The position numbers and the translations under genes are program-made. The notes beneath the pieces were generated by a model that was not told where the DNA came from, did no database searches, and was given only the letters and a program-made list of their open reading frames with translations. A stretch of 64,000 bases of DNA from Streptomyces sp. NBC_00094 (GTDB lineage Bacteria; Actinomycetota; Actinomycetes; Streptomycetales; Streptomycetaceae), in assembly GCF_026343125.1 (NCBI RefSeq), contig NZ_JAPEMB010000001.1:2232001-2296000 (forward strand). Direction: 5' to 3'. The first letter of the stretch is position 1. Each line of letters starts with the position of its first letter. Shown in pieces: positions 36,952-45,810 of this stretch.

Positions 36952-38313
36952 TTACAGCACCGGGAGGTTCTTGCGGAGCTCGAAGGCGGTGACCTCGCTC
37001 CGGTACTCCTCCCACTCCTGCTTCTTGTTGCGGAGGAAGAAGTCGAAGACGTGCTCGCCGAGGGTCTCCGCGACCAGTTCGCTCTTCTCCATCAGGGCGA
37101 TCGCCTCGCCCAGGTTCTGCGGGAGCGGCTCGATGCCCATCGCGCGGCGTTCCGCGTCGGAGAGGGCCCAGACGTCGTCGTCGGCGCCCGCCGGGAGTTC
37201 GTAGCCTTCCTCGATGCCCTTGAGGCCGGCCGCGAGGAGGACCGCGTACGTCAGGTAGGGGTTGGCGCCCGAGTCGATGGAGCGGACCTCGACGCGGGAC
37301 GAGCCCGTCTTGCCCGGCTTGTACATGGGGACGCGGATGAGGGCCGAGCGGTTGTTGTGGCCCCAGCAGATGTACGAGGGGGCCTCGCCGCCCGAGCCGG
37401 CCGTGCGGGAGGAGCCGCCCCAGATGCGCTTGTAGGAGTTGACCCACTGGTTGGTGACGGCGGAGATCTCGCCCGCGTGCTTCAGGAGGCCCGCGATGAA
37501 GGAGCGGCCCACCTTGGAGAGCTGGTACTCGGCGCCCGACTCGTAGAAGGCGTTCCGGTCGCCCTCGAACAGGGACAGATGGGTGTGCATGCCCGAGCCG
37601 GGGTAGTCGGAGAACGGCTTCGGCATGAAGGTGGCCTGGACGCCCTGTTCGAGCGCGACCTGCTTCATGACCAGGCGGAAGGTCATGATGTTGTCCGCCG
37701 TGGAGAGGGCGTCCGCGTAGCGGAGGTCGATCTCCTGCTGGCCCGGCGCGCCCTCGTGGTGGGAGAACTCCACCGAGATGCCCATCGATTCGAGCATCGT
37801 GATCGCCTGGCGGCGGAAGTCCATGCCGACGTTCTGCGGGGTGTGGTCGAAGTAGCCCGAGTTGTCGGCCGGGGTGGGCCGCGTGCCGTCGAGCGGCTTG
37901 TCCTTGAGGAGGAAGAACTCGATCTCGGGGTGGGTGTAGAAGGTGAAGCCGAGATCGGAGGTCTTGGCCAGCGCCCGCTTGAGGACGTAGCGCGGGTCCG
38001 CGAAGGACGGCGAGCCGTCCGGCATCAGGATGTCGCAGAACATCCGGGCCGTGCCCGGGGCCTCGGCGCGCCACGGCAGGATCTGGAAGGTTCCCGGGTC
38101 CGGCTTGGCGATCATGTCCGATTCGTATACGCGGGCGAAACCCTCGATCGCCGAGCCGTCGAAGCCGATGCCCTCGTCGAAGGCCTGCTCAAGCTCGGCG
38201 GGCGCCACGGCCACCGACTTGAGGAAGCCCAGTACGTCGGTGAACCACAGGCGCACGAAGCGGATGTCGCGCTCCTCAAGCGTACGGAGCACAAATTCCT
38301 GCTGCTTGTCCAT
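36952..38313 (-). CDS. glnA2: Glutamine synthetase-like gamma-glutamylpolyamine synthetase GlnA2
   Basis: A 453-residue GSI-like ligase. Motifs: FTDVLGFLKSVAV and DGSAIEGF (N-terminal beta-grasp, Asp-50-type loop), PEIEFFLL, HHEGAPGQQEIDLRY, MPKPF...GSGMHTHLSLF (range ~225-245) and VEVRSIDSGANPYL. It strongly resembles Streptomyces GlnA2, described as joining glutamate to polyamines rather than to ammonia; this is from memory. The loop where true GlnA carries its adenylylated Tyr reads EEGYELPAGADDD here, so GlnE control is doubtful. I chose MDKQQ at 38313; ATG 38325 (MGVEM) is four residues upstream. Confidence 0.9.
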   Translation of the reverse strand: MDKQQEFVLRTLEERDIRFVRLWFTDVLGFLKSVAVAPAELEQAFDEGIGFDGSAIEGFARVYESDMIAKPDPGTFQILPWRAEAPGTARMFCDILMPDGSPSFADPRYVLKRALAKTSDLGFTFYTHPEIEFFLLKDKPLDGTRPTPADNSGYFDHTPQNVGMDFRRQAITMLESMGISVEFSHHEGAPGQQEIDLRYADALSTADNIMTFRLVMKQVALEQGVQATFMPKPFSDYPGSGMHTHLSLFEGDRNAFYESGAEYQLSKVGRSFIAGLLKHAGEISAVTNQWVNSYKRIWGGSSRTAGSGGEAPSYICWGHNNRSALIRVPMYKPGKTGSSRVEVRSIDSGANPYLTYAVLLAAGLKGIEEGYELPAGADDDVWALSDAERRAMGIEPLPQNLGEAIALMEKSELVAETLGEHVFDFFLRNKKQEWEEYRSEVTAFELRKNLPVL

Positions 38314-38396
38314 TTCCACACCCATCCTCGCTGGTCAGGCCGCCTGCTCCCACCGCCTCCGATGCATCGGGGGGCACCTGAGCATCCCACCACATG

Positions 38397-38412
38397 GTTT
38401 CGCGCACGTTGC
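38397..38412 (-). promoter_or_regulatory. Possible GlnR-type half-site upstream of glnA2
   Basis: On the minus strand GCAAC-N6-GAAAC lies about 85-100 bases before the glnA2 start. The Streptomyces GlnR box is written gTnAC-N6-GaAAC, so this matches 9 of its 10 positions (counting n as a match). No second copy follows at the expected distance, so support is weak. Confidence 0.3.
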
Positions 38413-38558
38413 ACACCCATAGTGCCTGCTCGGGTGTGACGCAGGTAACGCGAGGAGGGCGATTCGGAGGGCGGGGGGACGGCTAGGGCCTGTCCGGCGG
38501 TACCAAGTGGTACCCCGTTCGGCCCACGGACGGCCCGCGCCCACTACGATCTGCGCCC

Positions 38559-38945
38559 ATGGGGGCCACGCGGCTCGTACGCCTGTTCCGACACGCGCGT
38601 CCCATGGCACTGGTGAGTGCCGTGGCGACGCTCCTCGCCGCGCTCTTCGTCTGTCTGGGTGCCGGGCCCGGGCCCGACGCCCATCACGAGGCCGGTCCGG
38701 AGCCGCACACCGTGCGGGCTACGGCCGTCGTGGGCGAGTACATCTGTCCGTACGACCGTGGCGGCTGCTCCCTCGTCCCCTCCCTCTCCCCCGCGGTGCT
38801 CAGCGCGCCCCCGCTCGATCCGCCGCTGCAGGCGGAGGGCCGGCTCCCGCGCCTCGACCCGCCCTCCGGCGACGGTCCCGCGTACCGCTCGGGTGTCCGG
38901 CCGCGCGCGCCCGACCTGCACGTCCTTCAAGTTCTCCGGACATAG
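38559..38945 (+). CDS. Small exported/membrane protein, unknown function
   Basis: A 128-residue protein with one hydrophobic helix near the N-terminus (ARPMALVSAVATLLAALFVCLG, ~13-34), then a His/Pro-rich outside region, ICPYDRGGCSLVPSLSPAVL with a Cys pair, and a conserved-looking end DLHVLQVLRT. I do not know its function. It diverges from glnA2 and lies 75 bases before the DUF3105/DUF305 pair, so probably one operon. The Cys pair and the DUF305 neighbour allow, but do not show, a metal or redox role. Confidence 0.65.
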   Translation: MGATRLVRLFRHARPMALVSAVATLLAALFVCLGAGPGPDAHHEAGPEPHTVRATAVVGEYICPYDRGGCSLVPSLSPAVLSAPPLDPPLQAEGRLPRLDPPSGDGPAYRSGVRPRAPDLHVLQVLRT

Positions 38946-39020
38946 CGGCGGCGGGCCCTCCCGCCCTCGCGTGTCCCGCTCCGAACTCCACCCCCATCCC
39001 TGAAGAAGGACGACATCACC

Positions 39021-39668
39021 ATGGCCGCCAACCGCTCCGCCACCGCCGACCGCCGCGCCCGAATAGAGGAGATGCGCCGCGCCGAGCAGGCCCGTGAGCG
39101 CCGCAACCGTCTGATCACCATCGGCATCTCCGGGGTCGTCGTCCTGGGTCTCGTCGGCTTCGGCACCTTCGTGCTGATGAAGAAGTCCGACGAGCAGGAC
39201 GCGAAGAACGCCGCCGCCAAGGCCCCCATCAAGGCCGAGCAGTCCTGGGACGCGAAGAAGCTCGGCCGCAACCACGTCGAGACCGCCGTGAAGTACGACA
39301 TGAAGCCGCCGGTCGGCGGTGACCACCACCCGGTCTGGATGAACTGCGACGGCGTCGTCTACGCCAACGCCATCAACGACGTGAACGCCGTGCACTCGCT
39401 GGAGCACGGCGCCGTCTGGGTGACGTACAGCAAGAAGGCCGCCGAGGCCGACGTGAAGAAGCTGTCCGAGAAGGTCGGCAAGACGCCGTACTCGCTGATG
39501 AGCCCCGTGGAGGACCAGACCGGGGCGATCATGCTGTCCGCCTGGGGCAAGCAGGTGACCGTGGACAACGCCTCCGACCCGCGGATCGACGCCTTCTTCA
39601 CGAAGTACGTCCAGGGCCCGCAGACCCCTGAGCCGGGCGCCGCCTGCACCGGCGGGCTCGACAAGTGA
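39021..39668 (+). CDS. DUF3105 membrane-anchored protein
   Basis: A 215-residue protein with a basic cytoplasmic N-terminus (RARIEEMRRAEQARERRNRL), one membrane helix (LITIGISGVVVLGLVGFGTFV, ~33-53) and an external DUF3105 domain: PPVGGDHHPVWMNCDGVVY and VHSLEHGAVWVTY, with conserved His and Cys suited to metal binding. ATG 39021 is preceded by GAAGGA. Its stop overlaps the DUF305 start by four bases (GTGA), a pairing common in Streptomyces. The function of DUF3105 is unknown. Confidence 0.88.
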   Translation: MAANRSATADRRARIEEMRRAEQARERRNRLITIGISGVVVLGLVGFGTFVLMKKSDEQDAKNAAAKAPIKAEQSWDAKKLGRNHVETAVKYDMKPPVGGDHHPVWMNCDGVVYANAINDVNAVHSLEHGAVWVTYSKKAAEADVKKLSEKVGKTPYSLMSPVEDQTGAIMLSAWGKQVTVDNASDPRIDAFFTKYVQGPQTPEPGAACTGGLDK

Positions 39669-40345
39669 GCCCGGTGGGAGGGGACGAGGACGAGTTCGCG
39701 CCGGTCGTCCGGCGCGGGCCGAACCGGACCCGGTGGGCCGCCGTCACCGCCGTCGCTCTCGCGCTGCTCTTCGCCGGGGGTGCCGTGACGGTCGCCTCCG
39801 CGGAGCGCGACGAGGCGCCGCGTACGCCGGTATCCGACTCCGCGGACGCCGGCTTCGCCCGGGACATGTCCGTCCATCACCAGCAGGCCGTCGAGATGTC
39901 GTTCATCGTCCGGGACCGCACCCGGGACGAGGCCGTCCGCCGGCTCGCGTACGACATCGCCAACACCCAGGCCAACCAGCGGGGCATGATGCTCGGCTGG
40001 CTGGACATGTGGGGGCTGCCCAAGTTCGAGTCGGGTGTCGAGCCGATGACCTGGATGGGCATGGGCGGTACGGGCGACAGCGGGCCGCTCGACGGCGCGC
40101 TGATGCCCGGCATGGCGACCAACGCGCAGCTGGACGCCCTGCGCGCGGCCAGTGGCCGGGAGGCCGAGGTCCTGTACCTGAAGCTCATGACCGAGCACCA
40201 CAAGGGCGGGGTCCACATGGCCGAGGGGTGTGTGCGGAAGTGCGCCCCGGGCGTCGAGCGTGATCTCGCGCAGGGCATGGTCGACGCCCAGCGGTCCGAG
40301 ATCCTGCTGATGGCCGACATGCTGAAGCAGCGCGGCGGTGCCTGA
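39665..40345 (+). CDS. DUF305 ferritin-like membrane-anchored protein
   Basis: A 226-residue protein with a signal anchor (RWAAVTAVALALLFAGGAVTV, ~23-43) and an external DUF305 four-helix domain. Metal-like motifs are FARDMSVHHQQAVEMS (~68) and LMTEHHKGGVHMAEG (~174), with many Met and His; members are linked to copper or redox homeostasis in several bacteria. GTG 39665 overlaps the DUF3105 stop, so both proteins are made together and probably act together outside the membrane. Confidence 0.88.
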   Translation: MSPVGGDEDEFAPVVRRGPNRTRWAAVTAVALALLFAGGAVTVASAERDEAPRTPVSDSADAGFARDMSVHHQQAVEMSFIVRDRTRDEAVRRLAYDIANTQANQRGMMLGWLDMWGLPKFESGVEPMTWMGMGGTGDSGPLDGALMPGMATNAQLDALRAASGREAEVLYLKLMTEHHKGGVHMAEGCVRKCAPGVERDLAQGMVDAQRSEILLMADMLKQRGGA

Positions 40346-40409
40346 GCCGGCGCGGGACCGGAGGAGCGCGGTGCCCGAGGCGGCGCGCTCCTGATCCCGC
40401 AAGGCCGTC

Positions 40410-40443
40410 CGGCCCCCGTGACCCGCTGCGGTCGCGGGGGCCG
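40410..40443 (+). terminator. Hairpin after DUF305 gene
   Basis: Arms CGGCCCCCG (40410-40418) and CGGGGGCCG (40435-40443) form a perfect 9-bp stem, 64 bases past the DUF305 stop and 70 bases before the CBS gene. Likely end of the DUF operon. Confidence 0.6.
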
Positions 40444-40513
40444 TGCCGTGCGCCGAGAATGAATGGGCTCGGGGACGTTCGTGCGACGACGTTCGACGAA
40501 AGGTACGTAGCCC

Positions 40514-40933
40514 ATGACCACGGCGAAGGACATCATGCACCCCGGGGCCCAGTGGATCCCGGCACACGAGACGCTCGACCGCGCCGCGCAGCTGATGCGC
40601 AATCTGAACGTGGGCGCGCTGCCCATCGCCGACGAGAACGAACGGCTCTGCGGCATCATCACGGACCGCGACATCGTGGTCGGCTGTGTGGCCATGGGCC
40701 ATGATCCGGCGAAGATCACCTGCGGCGAGATGGCGAAGGGCACGCCGCGCTGGGTCGAGGCCGGCGCGGACGTGGGCGCGGTCCTGGAGGAGATGCAGAG
40801 CCACCAGATCCGTCGTCTCCCCGTCATCGAGGGCAAGCGGCTCGTCGGCATGATCAGCGAGGCCGATCTGGCCCAGCATCTGTCGGACGAGCAGATCAAG
40901 GCGTTCTGCGCGAGCGTCTACGCCGCCACCTGA
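40514..40933 (+). CDS. Two-CBS-domain protein
   Basis: A 139-residue cytoplasmic protein made only of two CBS domains: MTTAKDIMHPGAQWIPAHE...LCGIITDRDIVVG (range ~1-58) and RWVEAGADVGAVLEEMQSHQ...LVGMISEADLAQHL (range ~75-124). CBS pairs bind adenosine nucleotides and report energy state to a partner; none is fused here. AAAGGTACG lies before ATG 40514. The last 16 bases overlap the convergent hydrolase gene. Confidence 0.92.
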   Translation: MTTAKDIMHPGAQWIPAHETLDRAAQLMRNLNVGALPIADENERLCGIITDRDIVVGCVAMGHDPAKITCGEMAKGTPRWVEAGADVGAVLEEMQSHQIRRLPVIEGKRLVGMISEADLAQHLSDEQIKAFCASVYAAT

Positions 40934-41730
40934 CCGGACCGCAGCACCGCCCGGGCCACCGCGTCCGGGCGGTCCAGCATGACCAGATGGCCCGACGGCA
41001 CGGCCGCCTCGTAGTGGGCGCCGAGCCGCCGGGCCAGCGCGCGTTGGCGCCGTTCCCAGCGGGCGGAGCCGTCGGGGGCGGCGAGGACGGTGACGGGCAG
41101 TCCTGGCGGGAGCGGGTACCGGTCACGGAGGGCGAGGAGTTCGGCGGCGACGGCGCCGTAGCGGGCGTTCTCCAGGAGGGTGCCGCGCAGGACGCGTGAG
41201 GTGCGGTAGACGCGGCGGATCAGCGCGGAGGGCGCCGGGTCGCTCCGTACGGCCGCCCGGCGGAGGGTCGGGCCGAGCGCGGCCGGGACCCCGGCGGCGG
41301 CGAGCGTCCCGCCGAGGAACCGTGAGGCGGCGACGGCGGTCCGGGAGGGGCGGGGGTGCTCCTCCACCGAGGAGTCGACGAGGACCAGTGCGGCGGTACG
41401 GGCCGGGTGGAGCCGCGCGAAGGCCTCCGCGTGGAATCCGGCGATGGAGTGGCCGACGACGGTGACGGGGGCCCGGTGGCCGCCGACCGCGTCGAGGAGC
41501 GACGCGATCCGGTCCGCCTCGCCCGCCGCCGTCGGCGGGGCCGTGGCGGGGGCGGACAGGCCGTGGCCGGGGCGGTCGAAGCGGACGACCGTGCGGTACG
41601 GGGCGAGCAGCGGCACGACCGGGTCCCAGTCGAACCAGCTCAGGCCGAGACCGGCGCTCAGGACGCAGACGGGCCCCGAGCCCTCGACGACCACGTGGTG
41701 GGCGACTCCCCCGATCCGTACGAAGGTCAT
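40918..41730 (-). CDS. Alpha/beta-fold hydrolase
   Basis: A 270-residue serine hydrolase. The nucleophile elbow is VVGHSIAGFHAEAF (G-x-S-x-G, ~92), the oxyanion region is LSAGLGLSWFDWDPV, the acid is likely in PVTVLAAPDG and the catalytic His in VPSGHLVMLDRPD (~252). Substrate unknown. ATG 41730 overlaps the stop of the upstream membrane gene by four bases (ATGA), so the two are coupled. Confidence 0.88.
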   Translation of the reverse strand: MTFVRIGGVAHHVVVEGSGPVCVLSAGLGLSWFDWDPVVPLLAPYRTVVRFDRPGHGLSAPATAPPTAAGEADRIASLLDAVGGHRAPVTVVGHSIAGFHAEAFARLHPARTAALVLVDSSVEEHPRPSRTAVAASRFLGGTLAAAGVPAALGPTLRRAAVRSDPAPSALIRRVYRTSRVLRGTLLENARYGAVAAELLALRDRYPLPPGLPVTVLAAPDGSARWERRQRALARRLGAHYEAAVPSGHLVMLDRPDAVARAVLRSGQVAA

Positions 41731-42413
41731 CGCGACCGCCCCCGGACGAGGGACCCGGCGAGTACCGCGAGCCAGACGGCCACCAGGAGGACCTGGAGCC
41801 GCTGGCCGGCGCCGAGCGCCCACGTGCCCCTGCCGGCCTCGAAGGCGGCCATGGCGGCGAGGGTCCAGGTGGTGGCGGCGAGCTCCAGGACGACGAGGGC
41901 GGGGCCCGTACGGGCGAGGGGGCGCCAGTGGCCGTACCGGCGGGCGGCCACCGTCAGGGCCACCATGGCGGCGAGGGCGCCGGTCATGGCGAGGGTCGAA
42001 CTGACGGCGTGGGCCGTATGGGTGGCGGGCACGAGTCCGGCGGTCTCGCGGGCCGCGCACGCGGGGTCGGCGGTGGGGGCGCAGCTGAGCGGGAGCCGCG
42101 AGTCGGCGACGGTGGCGGCGCCGAAGACGGCGAGGGCGATCCAGCCGCCGCGCGCCCAGGGCCCGTGGCTCCGGGTCGCGGCGAGTCCGGTCAGCGCGCC
42201 CGCGAGGACGAGGAGGCCGGCGGCGAGGTCGGTGGCGCGGAAGAGGCCGCCGAGGGGCTGGTCGGCGGCGGCGAGTTCGGAGACGTACGTCCGGACCGGA
42301 TCGAGCCCGGTCCGGACGAGGACTTCGAGGAGCCAGGCGGTGTACGCGAGCGCGCCGAGGCCCAGCAGGGCCGCGGCCGCTCTCGTCGCCCTTTCGGGCA
42401 CCTTTCCGGGCAT
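41727..42413 (-). CDS. DUF998-type membrane protein
   Basis: A 228-residue protein with about six hydrophobic helices and a short external loop holding two Cys (LPLSCAPTADPACAARETAG, ~111-130). VRTYVSELAAADQPLGGLFR near the N-terminus and HTAHAVSSTLAMTG mid-protein are typical of DUF998 proteins, whose function is unknown. It is coupled to the downstream hydrolase gene, suggesting that the two act on the same membrane substrate. Confidence 0.8.
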   Translation of the reverse strand: MPGKVPERATRAAAALLGLGALAYTAWLLEVLVRTGLDPVRTYVSELAAADQPLGGLFRATDLAAGLLVLAGALTGLAATRSHGPWARGGWIALAVFGAATVADSRLPLSCAPTADPACAARETAGLVPATHTAHAVSSTLAMTGALAAMVALTVAARRYGHWRPLARTGPALVVLELAATTWTLAAMAAFEAGRGTWALGAGQRLQVLLVAVWLAVLAGSLVRGRSR

Positions 42414-42427
42414 GGTGGTTCGAACGT

Positions 42428-43906
42428 TCAGGACGAACCGGAAGGTTCCCTGTGGTCGGGGTGGACCCAGCTCGGCTTGCGGTACTTGAGCAGCGCGGCC
42501 GGGATGACGACGCCGAGGAGCAGCAGGCCGCCGCCGACGATGAGCAGGTAGCGCCAGAGCGACTGGTCGCCGAACTGGTCGGGCGGGACGAAGCCGATGA
42601 CGAGCGCGGCGACCGAGGCGACGAAGCCGACGCCGGCGACCCATTCGACGGCGGGGACGCGGAAGCCGCGTTCGACGTCCGGCCGGCTCCTGCGGAGCTT
42701 GACGACGGAGACGAACATCAGCAGGTACGCGATCAGGTAGATCTGCACGGTGATGACGGAGAACATCCAGTACGCGCTGGAGACGTCGTCGCTGAAGGCG
42801 TAGAGGATGCCGATCAGGGTGGTGACGACGCCCTGCGCGATCATGATGTTCTGCGGGACGCCGTTCCTGTTGAACTTCTGCAGCGCGGGCGGCAGGTAGC
42901 CCTCCTGTCGGGAGAGCAGGACGAGGCCCTTCGCGGGTCCGGCGAGCCAGGTGAGCATGCCGCCGAGGGCGGCGCAGACCAGCATGACGCCGACGACCTT
43001 GGTCATCCAGCCGATGGAGAAGTGGTCGAAGAAGGCCTGGAAGGCCTGCATCAGACCGGCGGTGAGGCTGAGCTGCGCCGAGGGGATGACCCAGGCGATG
43101 GCGAGGGCCGGAAGGATGAAGATCAGCAGGACGAGGCCGGTCGCCAGGAACATCGACTTCGGGTACTCGCGCTTGGGCTCGCGCAGCGAGGAGACGTGGA
43201 CGCCGTTCATCTCCATGCCCGCGTAGGACAGGAAGTTGTTGACGATCAGGACCAGGCTCGCGAGGCCGGTCCACGGCGGGAGCCAGTGGTCGGCGGTCAT
43301 GGGCTGCGCGGAGGGGTTGCCCTGGCCGAGGAAGATCATGCCGAGGAGGACGAGCAGCACGCCGGGGATGAGGGTGCCGATGATCAGGCCGAAGGAGGAG
43401 AGACCGGCGATCGCCTTCGTCCCGCGCGAGGAGATCCAGACCCCGCTCCAGTAGACGACGACGATGACGATCGCGACGTAGACGCCGTTCTCGGCGAGGG
43501 AGGGGTCGATGACGTACGCGAAGGTCGAGGCGACGTACGCGAGCAGGCTCGGGTAGTACGCGATGGTCATGGCGAACTGGCACCAGACCGCGAGGAAGCC
43601 CAGCGGCTTGCCGAGCGCCTCGCTGACCCACCGGTAGATGCCGCCCGACCAGCCGGACGCGAGCTCGGCGCCGACGAGGGCGGTGGGGAGCAGGAAGACG
43701 ATGGCCGGGAGCAGGTAGAGGAAGATCGCGGCGAGGCCGTAGATGGCCATCGACGGCGAGGGCCGCAGGCTCGCGACGGACGCGGTGGTCATGAAGGCGA
43801 GCGTCAGCCAGGAGATGAACTGCCGCTTGGTGCCGTCGTCCTGGACCGTCGTCATGTCATCGGCGGCGGGCCGTGCCGACTCTGCCGGGTCGTCAGTGGT
43901 CGTCAT
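42428..43906 (-). CDS. APC-family amino-acid transporter, glutamate/GABA antiporter-like
   Basis: A 492-residue permease with about 12 helices. The first helix carries ASLRPSPSMAIYGLAAIF in place of the usual Gly-rich loop, and GAELASGWSGGIYRWVSEAL (~78-97) is typical of the glutamate:GABA antiporter branch. SYAGMEMNGVHVSSLREPKR mid-protein is the conserved cytoplasmic loop. It likely exchanges acidic amino acids or related amines. It diverges from nadE across 140 bases. Substrate is inference. Confidence 0.85.
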   Translation of the reverse strand: MTTTDDPAESARPAADDMTTVQDDGTKRQFISWLTLAFMTTASVASLRPSPSMAIYGLAAIFLYLLPAIVFLLPTALVGAELASGWSGGIYRWVSEALGKPLGFLAVWCQFAMTIAYYPSLLAYVASTFAYVIDPSLAENGVYVAIVIVVVYWSGVWISSRGTKAIAGLSSFGLIIGTLIPGVLLVLLGMIFLGQGNPSAQPMTADHWLPPWTGLASLVLIVNNFLSYAGMEMNGVHVSSLREPKREYPKSMFLATGLVLLIFILPALAIAWVIPSAQLSLTAGLMQAFQAFFDHFSIGWMTKVVGVMLVCAALGGMLTWLAGPAKGLVLLSRQEGYLPPALQKFNRNGVPQNIMIAQGVVTTLIGILYAFSDDVSSAYWMFSVITVQIYLIAYLLMFVSVVKLRRSRPDVERGFRVPAVEWVAGVGFVASVAALVIGFVPPDQFGDQSLWRYLLIVGGGLLLLGVVIPAALLKYRKPSWVHPDHREPSGSS

Positions 43907-44046
43907 GGGCCCATGATCAGCGGGGCGGGGCCGTGTCGCATGTCGAGCGCGACCCGGCCACGGTGGCGGGGCGTCCGGGGTTCTCCCCGGCCCGTCCTGG
44001 AGCGTTTTCCGGGACATCGCGTCGGTGTGACGATTACACTGGCCGG

Positions 44047-45810
44047 GTGCCTCAACTACGCCTCGCCCTGAATCAGATCGACTCGACCGTCGGAGACATC
44101 GCCGGGAACGCCGAGGCGATCGTCCACTGGACCCGGCACGCCGCCGGACAGGGCGCGCATCTCGTCGCGTTCCCCGAGATGGCGCTGACCGGCTACCCCG
44201 TCGAGGACCTGGCCCTGCGGCCCTCCTTCGTCGAGGCCTCACGGGACGCCCTGCGCGGGCTCGCCCGGCGCCTCGCGGACGAGGGCTTCGGCGAGCTGCC
44301 GGTCGTCGTCGGCTACCTCGACCGCTCCGAGCGGGCCGAGCCGAAGCTCGGGCGGCCCGCGGGCTCGCCGGAGAACGCCGCCGCGGTGCTGCACCGCGGC
44401 GAGGTGGTGCTGCGCTTCGCCAAGCACCACCTTCCCAACTACGGCGTCTTCGACGAGTACCGCTACTTCGTCCAGGGCGACACCCTGCCGGTGCTCCGCG
44501 TGCACGGCGTCGACGTGGCCCTGGCGATCTGCGAGGACCTCTGGCAGGAAGGCGGCCGCGTCCCGGCGGCACGCAGCGCGCGGGCCGGGCTCCTCCTGTC
44601 GGTCAACGCCTCCCCGTACGAGCGGAACAAGGACGACACCCGGCTCGAACTGGTCCGCAGGCGGGCCCGGGAGGCCGGCTGCGTCACCGCGTACATGGCG
44701 TCCACCGGCGGCCAGGACGAGCTGGTCTTCGACGGCGACTCGATCGTCGTGGACGCGACGGGCGAGGTGATCGCACGTGCTCCGCAGTTCGTCGAGGGCA
44801 GCGTGATCGTCGATCTGGAGCTGCCGGCCGCCGACCCCGGGGCCCCCGAGGGCAGCGTCGACGACGGGCTGCGGATCGACCGGGTGGTGCTCTCCGAGAA
44901 GCCGCTTCCCTCGTACGAGCCGGAGCTCGCGGGCGGCTACGCGCACCGGCTCGACGACGACGAGGAGGTCTACTCGGCCCTGGTCGTGGGGCTGCGCGCG
45001 TACATCGCGAAGAACGGGTTCCGCTCGGTGCTCATCGGTCTCTCCGGCGGCATCGACTCGGCGCTCGTCGCGGCGATCGCCTGCGACGCGGTCGGCGCGG
45101 GGAACGTGTACGGGGTGTCGATGCCCTCGAAGTACTCCTCCGACCACTCGCGCGGCGACGCCGCCGAACTGGCCCGCCGCACCGGCCTCGACTACCGCAC
45201 GGTGTCGATCGAGCCGATGTTCGACGCGTACATGGCCGCGCTCGGTCTCACCGGCCTCGCCGAGGAGAACCTGCAGTCCCGGCTGCGCGGTACGACGCTG
45301 ATGGCGATCTCCAACCAGGAGGGTCACCTCGTCCTCGCACCGGGCAACAAGTCCGAGCTGGCGGTGGGCTACTCGACGCTGTACGGCGACTCCGTCGGCG
45401 CGTTCGGGCCCATCAAGGACGTCTACAAGTCGACCGTCTTCCGGCTCGCGCGCTGGCGGAACCGGGCGGCCGAGGAGCGCGGCATGACCCCGCCGATCCC
45501 GGAGAGCTCGATCACCAAGCCGCCCAGCGCCGAGCTGCGCCCGGGCCAGGTGGACACGGACTCGCTGCCGGACTACGACGTCCTGGACGGGATCCTCGCC
45601 CTGTACGTGGACGCGGACCGGGGCCTGGACGAGATCGTGGCGGCCGGGTTCGACGAGGAGGTCGTCGCGCGGACGCTGCGGATGGTGGACGCGGCGGAGT
45701 ACAAGCGGCGCCAGTACCCGCCGGGCACCAAGATCTCGGCGAAGGGCTTCGGCAAGGACCGGCGTCTGCCGATCACGAACCGCTGGCGGGAGACGACGCC
45801 GTCCCGCTGA
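44047..45810 (+). CDS. nadE: Glutamine-dependent NAD+ synthetase
   Basis: A 587-residue two-domain enzyme that makes NAD+ from deamido-NAD+ with glutamine as nitrogen donor. The N-terminal nitrilase-like glutaminase holds FPEMALTGYPVEDL (Glu), FAKHHLPNYGVFDE (Lys) and VALAICEDLWQEGG (Cys, ~162). The C-terminal synthetase holds the PP-loop LIGLSGGIDSALVAAIACDA (~334-353) and APGNKSELAVGYSTLYGDS. GTG 44047 starts the domain exactly; no strong Shine-Dalgarno. Its last 38 bases overlap the convergent MFS gene. Confidence 0.95.
   Translation: MPQLRLALNQIDSTVGDIAGNAEAIVHWTRHAAGQGAHLVAFPEMALTGYPVEDLALRPSFVEASRDALRGLARRLADEGFGELPVVVGYLDRSERAEPKLGRPAGSPENAAAVLHRGEVVLRFAKHHLPNYGVFDEYRYFVQGDTLPVLRVHGVDVALAICEDLWQEGGRVPAARSARAGLLLSVNASPYERNKDDTRLELVRRRAREAGCVTAYMASTGGQDELVFDGDSIVVDATGEVIARAPQFVEGSVIVDLELPAADPGAPEGSVDDGLRIDRVVLSEKPLPSYEPELAGGYAHRLDDDEEVYSALVVGLRAYIAKNGFRSVLIGLSGGIDSALVAAIACDAVGAGNVYGVSMPSKYSSDHSRGDAAELARRTGLDYRTVSIEPMFDAYMAALGLTGLAEENLQSRLRGTTLMAISNQEGHLVLAPGNKSELAVGYSTLYGDSVGAFGPIKDVYKSTVFRLARWRNRAAEERGMTPPIPESSITKPPSAELRPGQVDTDSLPDYDVLDGILALYVDADRGLDEIVAAGFDEEVVARTLRMVDAAEYKRRQYPPGTKISAKGFGKDRRLPITNRWRETTPSR

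Noticed and set aside
38435..38460. GTGAC and GTAAC words near 38440 as a GlnR box
   Set aside because: The gap is four bases rather than six and no GAAAC follows, so it does not fit; the word at 38397-38412 fits better.
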